From positions 3,528,165-3,592,164 of the forward strand of contig CAJFCJ010000005.1 of assembly GCA_904063045.1 (NCBI GenBank): a DNA stretch of 64,000 bases, given 5' to 3'. The stretch comes from Dimorphilus gyrociliatus. Its lineage: Eukaryota; Annelida; Polychaeta; Dinophilidae. A model generated the notes under the pieces. That model was not told where the DNA came from. It saw only the letters and a program-made list of their open reading frames with translations, and made no database searches. Of this stretch, positions 50,561 through 61,712 are shown piece after piece (the first letter of the stretch is position 1; each line of letters opens with the position of its first letter). Position numbers and translations under genes: made by a program.

Positions 50561-51356
50561 ATGAAGCGAGGAAGAGTTAGACGAAATGAAGCTTTCCCAT
50601 ATTTTTCTTTCTTACAAGAGTTGACTCGTAGAAGGTAATTTTATACTTTGTATAGAACAGATATGTAAAATATATAAATATAAGAATAGGCCCAAAAAAA
50701 CCCATATATTGCTAAGCATTGCTTACGGCTTCCTTCAAAAAGATTGATATTTCTGCTGACATGAGTTGGTGGGAAAGTTATAATATTGATGACAAGAGGA
50801 AGCATTGCACATCACTTATAGTTATGTTTGGATTTTTACTTTGTGGAAGTCAACAAGGAATTTATGAGAATAGGCCATTTGGGTATAAGAAAGGTGAACC
50901 GCGGCCAGATCCCAACAACTTGATGAAAAGTTTAGGATTTAACAACCAGTGGAAGATAACATCCACCAATATCTTAGAAATGTCATTGATCTTAAACTGA
51001 CATATCAGTCGGAACACACTGATAGGGAAGTCAGTTTAGAAATCGGGAATTATCCAGGGATTTACGAACAGCATCAATCATCGACAGAAGTATCCGCTAA
51101 TGAGATAAACTCTCGTAGCAGATACGCACAGAGAAGCCCGGTAATAGTCGAAATACAAGGTTAAATTTACCTGCCAAACAAAAATAGGAAAGGCAACTTA
51201 AACGGTAATTTTATGATGAAACATTATTTCTGTCTAAAGTGCTTACAAACTCTCTGTATGTCCACATAAATATTATATTATTTACAAAATTTTAACTATT
51301 CAGATGATAGTCAGGCACTAGGAATGTTATTAGACGATGTAACCAATAGAGAATGA
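50561..51356 (+). pseudogene. Orphan cluster family, member D: pseudogene with internal deletion
   Basis: An ATG at 50561 opens MKRGRVRRNEAFPYFSFLQE, typical of the family's first exon. The core fragment at about 50720-50945 has WWESYNIDDKRKHCTSLIVM, RPFGYKKGEPRPDPNNLMKS and LGFNN. It then jumps out of frame at about 50950 into EDNIHQYLRNVIDLKLTYQS. Compared with member B, about 120 bases between these two parts (the helix and LxFxxxET strand) are missing, which causes a frameshift. A tail piece at 51304-51356 resembles exon 9 of member A and ends in TGA. The splice between the first exon and the core does not keep frame. Confidence 0.6.
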
Positions 51357-51912
51357 TCTAATGATAATTTATCGGATAAAAAAAATCAATAATTTGAATA
51401 TATTAAACAGGTCTCATATGTAGGAATTTGTGTGATAGAGATAAAGGGAAAATGGTTGTTACTTCTTCGATCGAAGAAATAATTAGTCAATACAAAAACT
51501 GGTCTGCTGATGAGTACGAAATGAGGAAGGCAGATTTTTTCATCTATCTAAAATAAGATAAAGAAATACTCTATCTATCCGTTTCGTTGATAGCACGTTT
51601 CTTTCACTCATCCAAATCTTTATAATCTGTTCACGGAAAAGATAAGATTATTTGACCTAGTAATATGATTTATTATTATTGAATAAATGTCATTAAAAAG
51701 AGGTAAAATAAACACAGGGGGAAATGAAAAATCACTTTATTAATTTCTCTCTTTATGTTCTGCCTTTGTGTCTTTTTAAATATTTTCGGGTATATTCAAA
51801 ACACGTGTTTCCTATGACGTTTTTAAAACACAAATTACCTGTAACCGTACTAATCATAAGGCACATATATACTTTTTAATAAATATGGTTATCATTTTAA
51901 GGTATAACCATA
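51357..51912. other. Spacer between D and E
   Basis: About 555 bases of AT-rich sequence. No feature was recognised. Confidence 0.35.
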
Positions 51913-54178
51913 ATGGCGGCAAGCGGAGCTCAAATTATGTTTAATCGTAGATATTTGGCTAATAAACCTCACTTTAATGATTATCTAAGGTTAATTCTTT
52001 GTTTATTTATATATAAATTTATATTCGTCAATATTTATTTATATCTTAGGTATATCAATTTCGCTTGATTGCTAATCCAGCAACTAAAACTAAATCCTAA
52101 ATAACTGTTGATTCAATCATAAGTCAGTGAAATATTTCATCAGAGTTAATTAATCAGGTCACTCTCTATTAATGAAAATAATAATAGGCCTACAGCATAC
52201 GATTTTAAAATTACACCAAAACGGATAATTGTTTTAAGATACTAAAATTTACAAATATATTTTAATAATCATAGAAGATTAAATACTGCTTTTTAGAGAT
52301 GATGGTGTTATCAACAGACTGCCGATGAGAGGACGCCAACGATCGGACAATGGTATATAAATTTTTCATTTAATTGGTTCTATATTTTTTCATAGTATTG
52401 CTTGTTTTATCACGGAAAAGCCATACGAGTCAGGTTCTTGATCAACACATTTTCAACAACGATGATAGAACACTTTCCCCCCAATCGTCCATTGAAAGCG
52501 GAACAGTTACGTAAGATAATACCAGTAAATATTAAGATTTATGGCTGTTGTGAGGCAACACAGAATACTTCACATAAAGATATCTGGAAAAACGGTAAAC
52601 CTGCATTCTGGGATAAAGATGTTTACTTCGGGGATCCCAACAACCTATGCTCCATGTTGGGGCACAAGCCAAAAATGGAACAACTGATTCCGATGTATAC
52701 AGAAATAAAAAGGCTGACTAAGAGAGATGGTTTGCTGCTATTTAATCCTAAAACAGTAGAGGATGGCTGTCTCTTGATCCCAGATTGTGCTGATCATCTG
52801 TTCGAAGAAAATTCGTTTACGGTGATTGTTAGAAAGACAGGTCTTTAAATTTGATTAGCGATTTCTATTAATATTATAACAAACTCCTTAAATATTGCAG
52901 ATATTGAAGGATCAAGAGAAAAACAAAATATCCCGCAATTTCAAATTCCAAATTGGAATCTTCTTGGGATTGGTAATTCTCTACTTGTTCTCAGAATTAT
53001 AAATCTATTTAATAAATATTTCAGATGCATATCCTTCCACTTCTTTTGATAGACAAGCTACGTATGCAGAAGAAGATAATGTTCTAACTCCTACAAGTAT
53101 TATACTAAACATTCTAATAGAAACTGTGTGAATATAATGTTTTTATTTCTTCCCATTAGTTTCCTGTAGTTATGCTAACACCAATGATGGACTGGCCAAA
53201 AGCAAAAAAATTGAAAAAGAAGAACACCCTATGGAATTGGATCAACAAACTGAACAAGAAGAAGAACCTATGAATTTGGATCAAGAAAATGAACAAGAAG
53301 AAGGATTTTGCAAAAAGCCTGTAAGTTTATCAATTCTTAATCAATATGAAAAAGAGTGCATTCAATTTTATTTACAAATTCTTTCCTTTTTTGAACAGAA
53401 AAATGCTTTGCAGGGTATGAATACTATCATTAAATATTATATAATCAATTTTAATCACAATTTTTTCACTGTTCTCTATGATAACTCTAAGAGAAACAAA
53501 GTACAGAGGAGGAATACGTGGACGTCAAATCAAACACGTCAAAATCATTTCCAACGTTTGAGAACGATACTACCGAGAGTTCTGTTTCTTGTGAAACTGA
53601 TATTAATGATTTGCATTCGGATTGTCGGATACTAAACACTAGGCCGATGCATTGGATGACAAACAAAGCAGCAGCATTGAGTCAAGCAACGGAAATCAGT
53701 TTGGGAGCTGAAAATAATGTTTGTGATTTGAATAATCAGCAAAGACACACTCTTAAAAATCGATCTACCAAAAGTAGTGAAAACACTAACCAACAGGCAA
53801 GACAGTTAAAAAATCAGCCATTAAACACTGGGTTGATGGTTGCCATAAAAAGAAATAAAATAGAATTATCAACTGAGAAAAATCATCTTCAAATGGATTA
53901 TCAACAATTTGGACAAATGCCGGAAAAGGTATATTCTACTGAAACTCAGCCATGTAAGGAAAACGCCACTTTTGATCCAGGACATGAAAATAATCCAGAA
54001 CAATTCGACGGTATGTCAGCAAACCTTTTGTTAAACTTCTATAGTCTATGATTATGAAATTCCAATAGATTTTTTCGATACGTTTCCCGTCGACAAGGTG
54101 AATGCTGCTCTAATCGGGCATAATGACGAAAATTTGAATGCTTCAGCCGTTCAATATCAAATGTACACGGAAGACTAA
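51913..54178 (+). CDS. Orphan cluster family, member E (about 508 aa)
   Basis: Ten exons: 51913-51989, 52297-52352, 52421-52840 (left edge uncertain), 52901-52972, 53025-53096, 53160-53320, 53399-53414, 53492-54010 and 54045-54178. That list covers nine clear exons; one splice in the 5' part is weak. The sum in this model is 1527 bases and in frame. The start is MAASGAQIMFNRRYLANKPH. The core has NRPLKAEQLRKIIPVNIKIY, NGKPAFWDKDVYFGDPNNL, then IKRLTKRDGLLLFNPKTVED. The tail is acidic with two copies of an LDQ-x-x-EQEE unit. One exon is only 16 bases and the last intron only 34. The acceptor at 52419-52420 (AAAAG) is poor, while the better one at 52395 puts exon 3 out of frame, so a real frameshift is possible. 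The last exons are duplicated in B. No known family was recognised. Confidence 0.6.
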
Positions 54179-54339
54179 GAAATCTAGAAATATCCAGCGT
54201 TGAACCATCTATCAATTTTAAATTCAACTCTCACGATATATTGAAATAATATCTAATATTTTATTTAATATTCACTTCTTCTGTGTCTAGAACAAAGAGA
54301 ATTTTAATGAAAAGATGATAATATTATTGATAACAGGTT
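53851..54339 (+). repeat. Source of the segmental duplicate at 46170-46656
   Basis: This covers the end of member E and its 3' flank. It is identical by eye over the first 434 bases to 46170-46603 and diverged beyond. The duplication continues with 54876-55002 after a deletion in the other copy. Confidence 0.9.
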
Positions 54340-54370
54340 TTTGTGCTCCGTAAGTTAATTAACGAACTCT

Positions 54371-55291
54371 TCAATGAGTTGTTGCATAAGCATTAGATGT
54401 TGGCGCCATACTTAGAGTCGTAATTCGTGATGATCTTCTGAGAATACTTTCTTTAATATTCTGTCTAAAAGTTTGTTTAAAGATCATGTAAACAAAACAA
54501 TTTGTTGAATTATTAAAGTAATATGAATATTTAAGTGATATATTTAGATTTTTCAAATAACTATCTAAAATAGAAGGAAGCCAACAAATGAAAAATATTA
54601 ACGTCACTCCAAAAAGCATTGTAGCTGATTTTATTTGACTTTTCATTTTTCCAATCATTTTATTGCTATCATTCGTCCGTTTCTTTTTTGTGTCTTCTAT
54701 CTTTCTTAAAGCAACCCTAAATATGGATATATAGGCTAAAACAATTCCGAAAATTAGTAACATAAAAGCAACATGTGACATAATTGTTGTCAATTTTGAA
54801 AAGGAATTATTCACATTAGGTTGACATTTTATATAGATTATAGTAGTATTTTCATAAATTGTTACATTTGAATAGAAAAATGATGTAAAACTACCAAAAA
54901 TTAAACAAAAGAAGAAAATAGATGCGGTTAAAATGTAAATATGTTTAATCTTTAATACATGTGGTTTATGAATTGCAAACCACCTTTCAACGGCTATTGC
55001 TGCTGATAAGAATATAGAACATATAGTTAAAATATGTAGAAGAGATGATACGCATTTACACATTATAGTACTCTCAATTATTCTCAATTCGTTTACAATA
55101 GTTAAAGGAATTGCTATTGAACAAGTTAGCAGATCCATTATCGCTAACACTTTAATAAAAAAGTTTGCTAATGTTGAAAATTTAGCTTTAAAAGGATAAA
55201 ACTTTAGTATAATAATATTTGACGGAATACCAATAACTGTATACATTGTCATTAAAGGAATAAATAATATCAAATCGCTATACATTTTCAT
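54371..55291 (-). CDS. Rhodopsin-class (class A) GPCR, orphan
   Basis: A single uninterrupted frame; ATG 55291 gives 306 aa beginning MKMYSDLILFIPLMTMYTVI. The frame stays open upstream to 55345 without an ATG. Seven hydrophobic segments are visible. TM1 has GIPSNIIIL (Asn1.50). TM2 has LAIMDLLT (Asp2.50). TM3 begins with a Cys and ends in VERWFAI, an ERW variant of DRY. The second extracellular loop has the partner Cys in YIKCQPN and N-glycosylation sites. TM6 has FFICWLP. TM7 reads NCFVYMIF, so the NPxxY motif has lost its proline. The C-tail is short and Ser/Arg-rich. The ligand cannot be predicted; a peptide or other small ligand is possible. A truncated copy lies at 46659-46785. Confidence 0.85.
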   Translation of the reverse strand: MKMYSDLILFIPLMTMYTVIGIPSNIIILKFYPFKAKFSTLANFFIKVLAIMDLLTCSIAIPLTIVNELRIIESTIMCKCVSSLLHILTICSIFLSAAIAVERWFAIHKPHVLKIKHIYILTASIFFFCLIFGSFTSFFYSNVTIYENTTIIYIKCQPNVNNSFSKLTTIMSHVAFMLLIFGIVLAYISIFRVALRKIEDTKKKRTNDSNKMIGKMKSQIKSATMLFGVTLIFFICWLPSILDSYLKNLNISLKYSYYFNNSTNCFVYMIFKQTFRQNIKESILRRSSRITTLSMAPTSNAYATTH

Positions 55292-55864
55292 ACCAAACGT
55301 GATAAGCAAGAAGATTTTCTCAGGAGAAAATTGATGTAAATCCACTTATTTCCAAGTTGGTAATGATGTAGAATGTAGTAGTGCATTAAAGAAAAGTGTT
55401 ATAGTACATAAACCTAACACTATCCGCATTATTAATTAGTAATTACAGAATATATATACAGTGCATAGACTGTATATATTAGTATAAAGATATATAGTAG
55501 TATTTCTTTCATTATGGCTTAGACATTATATCAGTCAATATGCTTTCTTCTTTTTCCTATTGAAGTAACTTTTTTTGTGTAATACACAAATTAAAAGAAT
55601 GAGATATACGGTATATAAATGTAATACTTGTTTCATATATATAGTAAAACCGTCTAAATATGTTTTCTCTGTAAACAAATATAAACAAAAATGGCGGAGG
55701 GGTATAGTCAATAATGAGTCTATTTTTTGGTACTACTACATAAGACTATCGTATCGTAATAGTAATATAATACGATATTTAAGTATTTAATGTCAATAAA
55801 CTATGTGAGTTTCTACTTTTTTTCAAATGTATAAATACTTTTAAAGAATTATCAAAATGGAGTT
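55292..55864. other. Gene-free interval
   Basis: About 570 bases of AT-rich sequence between the GPCR start and the end of the next minus-strand gene. TA-rich stretches lie near 55450-55490. No gene was recognised. Confidence 0.4.
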
Positions 55865-56560
55865 TTATTTAACAATAGGTATTTCTTCAATTTCTTCGTC
55901 AGTATCATCAATATCATAAATACTACTATCGCTACTTGTAATGCTTATAGTACGTTCTCTACTGCTGCTTAAACGTTTTGGTCCATAAAAGGGCTTTTTC
56001 TTTTGAGGTTCCCCAGGATCGTCTATAGTCAATACCAAATGGCTACCTAAAGTGTTCCTTAAAATTTTCAGTCTTCTATCAGGTGAATAACGAGGACATC
56101 TCTATAAAATCAAACCAATAGTAATTTATTATGTTATTTAATATTATTATTATATTACTTCTCTGGCTTCACGTAAATAGTTAATTTTTCTATTTATCAT
56201 ATCGTCAAAAAGTTTCAATAATTTTCCATTAACAACTTTTATTTCGCTATTATCTTCTCTCTGATCGATAATTGAATAAAGCAGCTTTCCAAAACATTCT
56301 AACGCCTATAAATAGATATTATGGAAAAAAAAAGTTAATTAGTATATAAACATGTGCTTATAAAAAAGTACAACATCTTTAAGATTCTTCGTCGTTTCAC
56401 CCCAGGCAATATTTATCCTTTTTTCCGATATTTTTATTTGATTAGTTTTCTTTAAAATGAATATCCTTTTTTCAAAGATCTCTAAAACATCAATAATAAT
56501 TATGTAGCATAAATTTTCATCAAATTTCGCATACGTTTTTATGATATCATTTAAAAGCAT
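55865..56560 (-). CDS. Orphan helical protein with acidic Ser-rich tail
   Basis: Three exons (56375-56560, 56159-56305, 55865-56101), all in phase 0, sum to 570 bases (189 aa). The start is MLLNDIIKTYAKFDENLCYI. The first two exons (111 aa) look all-helical (ALECFGKLLYSIIDQRED; LLKLFDDMINRKINYLREAR). Exon 3 has RYSPDRRLKILRNTLGSHLV, a lysine-proline segment, then Ser/Asp-rich ISITSSDSSIYDIDDTDEEI ending in IPIVK. The Ser/Asp tract next to short hydrophobic strands could be a SUMO-interaction motif, but this is weak. No family was recognised. Confidence 0.55.
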
Positions 56561-57498
56561 TTCTTCAGTTTTTCAGTTGGAAAAGAACTACTAAATTAGT
56601 ATTGAATGTCTCTTACAAGTACTCAACTTATTTTTAGCATTGATACAGAGAGCATTAATACATATTGTCATCATACAATATATACTGTATCTAATTCTCG
56701 TGTATTAATTGATATTTTCGAAAAATACCTGAGCTTTGATACTTGTACTAAACATACTATTTATTGGTTGTGGCTAATACTAATACTATTATTATTAAAC
56801 ATTATATAAAGTTTAACAATGCGTTTCCTTCTTTTTCTTACTTTCTTACTTTCGTTTCGTAACTGTTCCTTTCAAACTGTCGTTTCGAAATTGACGGTTC
56901 GTTTTGCATAATTTGTTATTCTTAACTGTTTAATCACAATAGTATATCGTAGTAATAAAAATTCATTGACTACTTGAAGTAAATTGACTATTACTAATAT
57001 TTACATGTAATACATTTCGCGATTAAGTTAAAAACACTAATCTATTCGAAATTATATTCAATAACACTTTTTGAATATACAAATAAAGCTAAATGAATGC
57101 ATAAACCACGATTCTCACAAAAATAACAAAAAAAATAGAGGATAAGAAACTGGTATTTATCTTCAAGAAAAGAGAACGACGAATTTTTTGATGATCTGGT
57201 CTTTTTAGATGATTCATTATATAACCGTTATAATTTATTTTAGTTTCATAATTTGCTCTGAGAAAATTATAGTGTGAATCATTTTTCTTTGGCTTATGAT
57301 ATTTTTCATCCAGGAAGTTTACTAAATTTATATAAACCCTAATCAACGACTGATCTTACAGCATTCGAGGGTCTCGCCTCGTCCGGAAAAATCGACTAAA
57401 TTTCCACCAAGTTTAGGAAGAAATTACATTTTCCATTGTTTCTTTTTGTACATTGTGACAATATTTTAATTTAAAGACAGAATAATAAGAAAACGAAT
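56561..57498. other. Gene-free interval
   Basis: About 940 bases between two divergent genes. AT-rich; the open frames inside have no coding character. No RNA gene or repeat was recognised. Confidence 0.4.
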
Positions 57499-58842
57499 AT
57501 GCGAATAAATGAAAAGGACACTATTAACAGAAGGGAAATGGGTGATTTCTTTATTGCCATGATAGAGAAAATAAGACAATTCTCTCATAATAAGTAAGTA
57601 GATTCCATATATTTGCATATATTACGATCATTTTAAAAGGTATCAAAAAAATTTTGTGACAATGCCCAAGATTAAGAGTAGTGGCTCAACGTAGAATAAA
57701 TATAATAAATATACTAATATCTAATGCTAACTCTTTTCATATGGCAGCAACCAAATAACTAATAGGGTAATTGCCAGCCCAACTGAAATTAACAATATTT
57801 TAAATGAATGTAAGTATATGAAAACTTGTAATGCAACTTTTTAATACAAACATTACACTTTATGTTATTTAATCTTTATAGTTCATTCAAATACTGAAAA
57901 TGTGATTGAAGTACGATGGAAAGTTAATGAATTTAGATTAGAGACTATCAGCAAAATTAAAATGTTATTGAATTACAACGATTGGAGACAATTAAAGGTT
58001 GAACAACTAAGATCTCTTATAGCAATCATTATAAGAATGTTTTCGTGTGGACCTAACTTAAATACTGGATCAATTTTTTTACACAAACCTCAAAGCTATA
58101 GCCATGAGATAATATTCGGAAATCCTCATAATTCATTTAGACAAAGCAAAAATAAATTAAAAAAAAACAATTTATTGGACATGCTAACAGAATTATCAAG
58201 AGTTATAAACCTGCATGGATTTCTATTCTATAGCAAGGTTTTATCAGTTGAAGTAAATTCGCCAATGATACCTTTAAGAAACCAACCGTGTTGTTACTCT
58301 TCTTCAATATCATTCCTTTTGCTAAAGGAAACAAATGTTGCAAATAATGATTCAATGAAGTTTTCTACTGAAGAAGAAAGTTTTCACGATTTAGAAGTCA
58401 TAAACCCACGTAAATATTACAACTAGACAACCTAGTGATAATTCTATATACAAATATATTATTTTACGAATTTAGAGGTAATTAACGATGATAACTGGAA
58501 TAGAAGTAATTTATCTTCCTATAATTCATTATATGAATACTTTCAAGATGATAGTAATAAAGAACAAAGTATTTAAAAATTGTTCACTCATTTTAACTTT
58601 TGTAAAAATTTACTCTTTCTCCTATTCTACCAGACGTCGAAAATCGTTATACTGAATTGAATAATTCTACAATCACAAATGTCTTTTCGCCATGTGGAAC
58701 AGAGAATGTCAACTATTCCAACACGGACTATAAAACAGGTATAATCTTAATATTATAAAACAAAAGAAAAAACTAAGGAATAAAGTATAGTTCGTATTGA
58801 ATTTTTTTTCCTTTTGATAAATTCCCCTTCGTTTTAGCTTGA
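57499..58842 (+). CDS. Orphan cluster family, member F (295 aa)
   Basis: Six exons: 57499-57593, 57748-57809, 57882-58409, 58476-58568, 58634-58738 and 58838-58842. They sum to 888 bases. The first exon is 95 bases, as in member C, and begins MRINEKDTINRREMGDFFIA. The core exon has IEVRWKVNEFRLETISKIKM, DWRQLKVEQLRSLIAIIIRM, KPQSYSHEIIFGNPHNSF and LTELSRVINLHGFLFYS, aligned with E and A. The tail consists of two phase-1 exons of about 30 residues each, then a five-base terminal exon that adds Ala and stop. That last acceptor (TTTTAG) is inferred. F is the shortest intact member. No signal peptide or membrane segment is seen. Confidence 0.66.
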
Positions 58843-60171
58843 AATGTAACATCGTGAATCATCAACTACTCAGAGAATTTATTAGGGAAGTAAACTTAAC
58901 CGACGATACAGGACTAATTTTAATCAACAGAAATATGTAAATATAAAGTATTTTGCTACTACAATCTGTAATTTCCGAAGGTGAATTGACAATTTTTGCT
59001 AACTTATTTACAAAGATTCATTATGTATAAAGCTTCTTTTCATCTTAAACATTTGACTAATTTATTTTTACTTATTTATACAAATATAATATATTAGTAT
59101 ATTATATATATTTACAACGAATCCTCTTTTCATAACAAAATTGCGTACAGTCTTTGTAAAGCTCTTGTGAAGGACGATCATCTACGCATTCCATGCAGTA
59201 TTTTTTTTGCCCGGGTCTTCAATTCATATTCGAAATATTCTCGGTGGAAGAGTTACATAAGACTTTTTAAACTATTAACATTTCTATACAATTCACAACT
59301 CTTGTTACTATTCTCCAAAGAGTTAAGGTTGTCGCAAAAAATATGACAAGTTTAAATATTTCACCTTTTTCTAATCCGTACTTAAAACACTGAACACTGA
59401 ATATTATGGTATTAAAACTATTAGACTTTTTCCTTAATTTATTTACCTAAACATTCTTTTCTTTTTAAAAAAAAAATTTAACAAAACCTAAACATTTCTT
59501 CGTTTTCATTTTTATATTTGAGAAGAGTTTTTTTTAATTGTTATTGCGTAATTTTCAGAAATTCCTTTACAAATCCCTACAGCAGCTAAGTAAATTGCTT
59601 CGGGACATCTTAGATGTAGCTCTCCAACACAATAAGAACACTTGTGTTTAAGAGTCGAATTTGACCTATAACTATAGTCAATTTTAGCTTATAATAACAC
59701 TAAAAACTTATTATTTACATGTTTTCTCGCTTTTCCTTCATCTTAAAAATAAGTTGAAGTAAGAAGGAAGAAATATTTTTCCAAAATTGTTTATTACCTT
59801 CCTGTATAACATCTCTAAAAACAAATTAGTAATAAATCTCTATACAGACGTTTTTGTACCAAAATATTACGTCAGTGCGATCCTAATTAAATTAAATTGT
59901 AGAATTTTACTTATTTTATCATATTTTTGGTTTATTTAGGGAAGAATAACAAGTTTGTTTAAAAAAAAGTAAAAAAGAAACATTTAGAAGTTTTTAATCA
60001 ATTATCGAATATGTTTCGAATGCGTTTACGCTGTCCCTTTGAAGGTGAAAATATGTAATATCAACTTTGTATTTTGAACCAGTTCCTCCGGTCATTGTAG
60101 GTCAGAGCGTATCACGTTATCAACACAATTTACTTAGGCTCCGCTCTGCAAACTATACAACATAATAAATA
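58843..60171. other. 1.3-kb gene-free interval
   Basis: AT-rich sequence, TA-rich near 59085-59110, with long T and A runs near 59465. The last 100 bases hold the presumed promoter of the cysteine synthase gene, with no clear element. No gene was recognised. Confidence 0.4.
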
Positions 60172-61712
60172 ATGAATTCTATTAGAAGAGGAATAGTTGG
60201 TCTAGTTGGAAGAACTCCAATGATAAGACTAAATCGAATGAGCGAGGATACTGGTAAAAAACTATCTCAATAATTACTCAATTAAAATAATAAATGGCAC
60301 ATAACTGAATTATCCAGGTTGTGAAATTCTTGCAAAAGGAGAGTTTGCAAGTGCTGGTGGATCAGTTAAAGATAGGGCAGCCTTATATTTAATTAGAGAC
60401 GCGGAGAAGAAGGGTTTAAAGCCGGGCGGTACTATTGTTGAAGGAACAGCCGGTAATACAGGAATTGGTCTTGCTCATTTATGTTTGGCTATGGGCTATA
60501 AATGCGTTATTTTCATGCCGAATACGCAATCCCAGGTTAATTTTCCTTTTTTTGCATTGTCATTATTATTATTATTATCTTTAATGACCTTTAAAACTAT
60601 CTATTAAAAACATAATAATAAAATACCCAAGATTACCAGTTTTAACTTTATTTAATAAACTTTCTAAATATAGAACTAATCAATCGATTAATATATTTTT
60701 AGGAAAAAATGGAGTGCCTTACAACACTAGGAGCGGAAGTAAGAGCCGTTCCAGCAGTGCCATTGACAGATGAAAATAATTACAATCATCAGGTAGGTTT
60801 TTAATTTCAATTGTCTATATAATATTCAAGTATACATGCGTGTGTGTATATAGGCTAAACGATATGCTGACGGTATCGAAAACGCAATATGGACAAACCA
60901 ATTTGACAATACGGCAAATACTTTAGCCCATATAGAAACGACTGGCCCCGAAATATGGGAAGAAACTGGAGGTAAGGTTGACGCGGTTGTCTTTGGAAGT
61001 GGATCTGCCGGCACAATTGCTGGAGCAGGAATATATTTAAAAGAAAAAAAAAAGGACGTTCAAGTCGTTCTTGCCGATCCAGATGTAGGTGTATTGACAT
61101 GCAAATGATGCATTTCTTACAAAAAAAAAAACAGTTATAAATGATTGCCGAAAAACCCTATCAATCTTAAAATTCTATGATCTTGATGTTTTTTACCCTC
61201 AGGGTAGTATGTTATATAACTATTTCAAGCACGGAAAACTTGAGAGAACTGGTACCGGATCAATCACAGAAGGTATTGGACAAGGCCGATTGACAAACAA
61301 CTTTAAACAAGCTCCATTAGATGACGCAATGAACATTCCTGATACTGATGCTGTTAATATGGTATTTAAAGCGCAAATGCTTTTAATTAGCGGAAAAAAT
61401 ACAATTTCCAATTACAGACTTTTAGGTTACTTCACGAAGAAGGATTATTCGTTGGTGCATCGTCGGGTTTAAATGTCGCCGCAGCTGTTCGAGTAGCCAA
61501 AATGATGGGTCCTGGACATACAATAGTTACTGCTTTATGCGATGGAGGACAGGTTTGAAGCTCTAAATACCTTTTACATTGACAATCGAAGGATGCATTA
61601 TTGTTTTTTTTTCTCACAGCGTTACTACAATAAGTTGTTTAGCAGAGAAGAGCTCAAAACCAGAGGTTTATTAGATTGTATACCAAAGGAATACCAAGTA
61701 TCTCTGCACTAG
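60172..61712 (+). CDS. Cysteine synthase-like PLP enzyme (fungal cysteine synthase 1 type)
   Basis: Seven exons: 60172-60253, 60318-60535, 60703-60792, 60854-61084, 61203-61361, 61418-61552 and 61620-61712. They sum to 1008 bases (335 aa). The catalytic lysine is in [10 protein letters not shown]. The substrate loop is [13 protein letters not shown]. Other blocks are [47 protein letters not shown], the phosphate loop [20 protein letters not shown] and [13 protein letters not shown]. These match the fungal mitochondrial cysteine synthase 1 branch better than plant/bacterial CysK. There is no heme or CBS domain, so it is not cystathionine beta-synthase. The family makes cysteine from O-acetylserine and sulfide; in animals the physiological substrate and any role in sulfide handling are open. 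The usual GTGGT loop is changed here to GSAGT. Confidence 0.9.

Noticed and set aside
54039-54227. 62-residue minus-strand open frame, identical at 46358-46546
   Set aside because: Both are antisense to the last exon of member E and its duplicate; identity follows from the segmental duplication, not from coding constraint.
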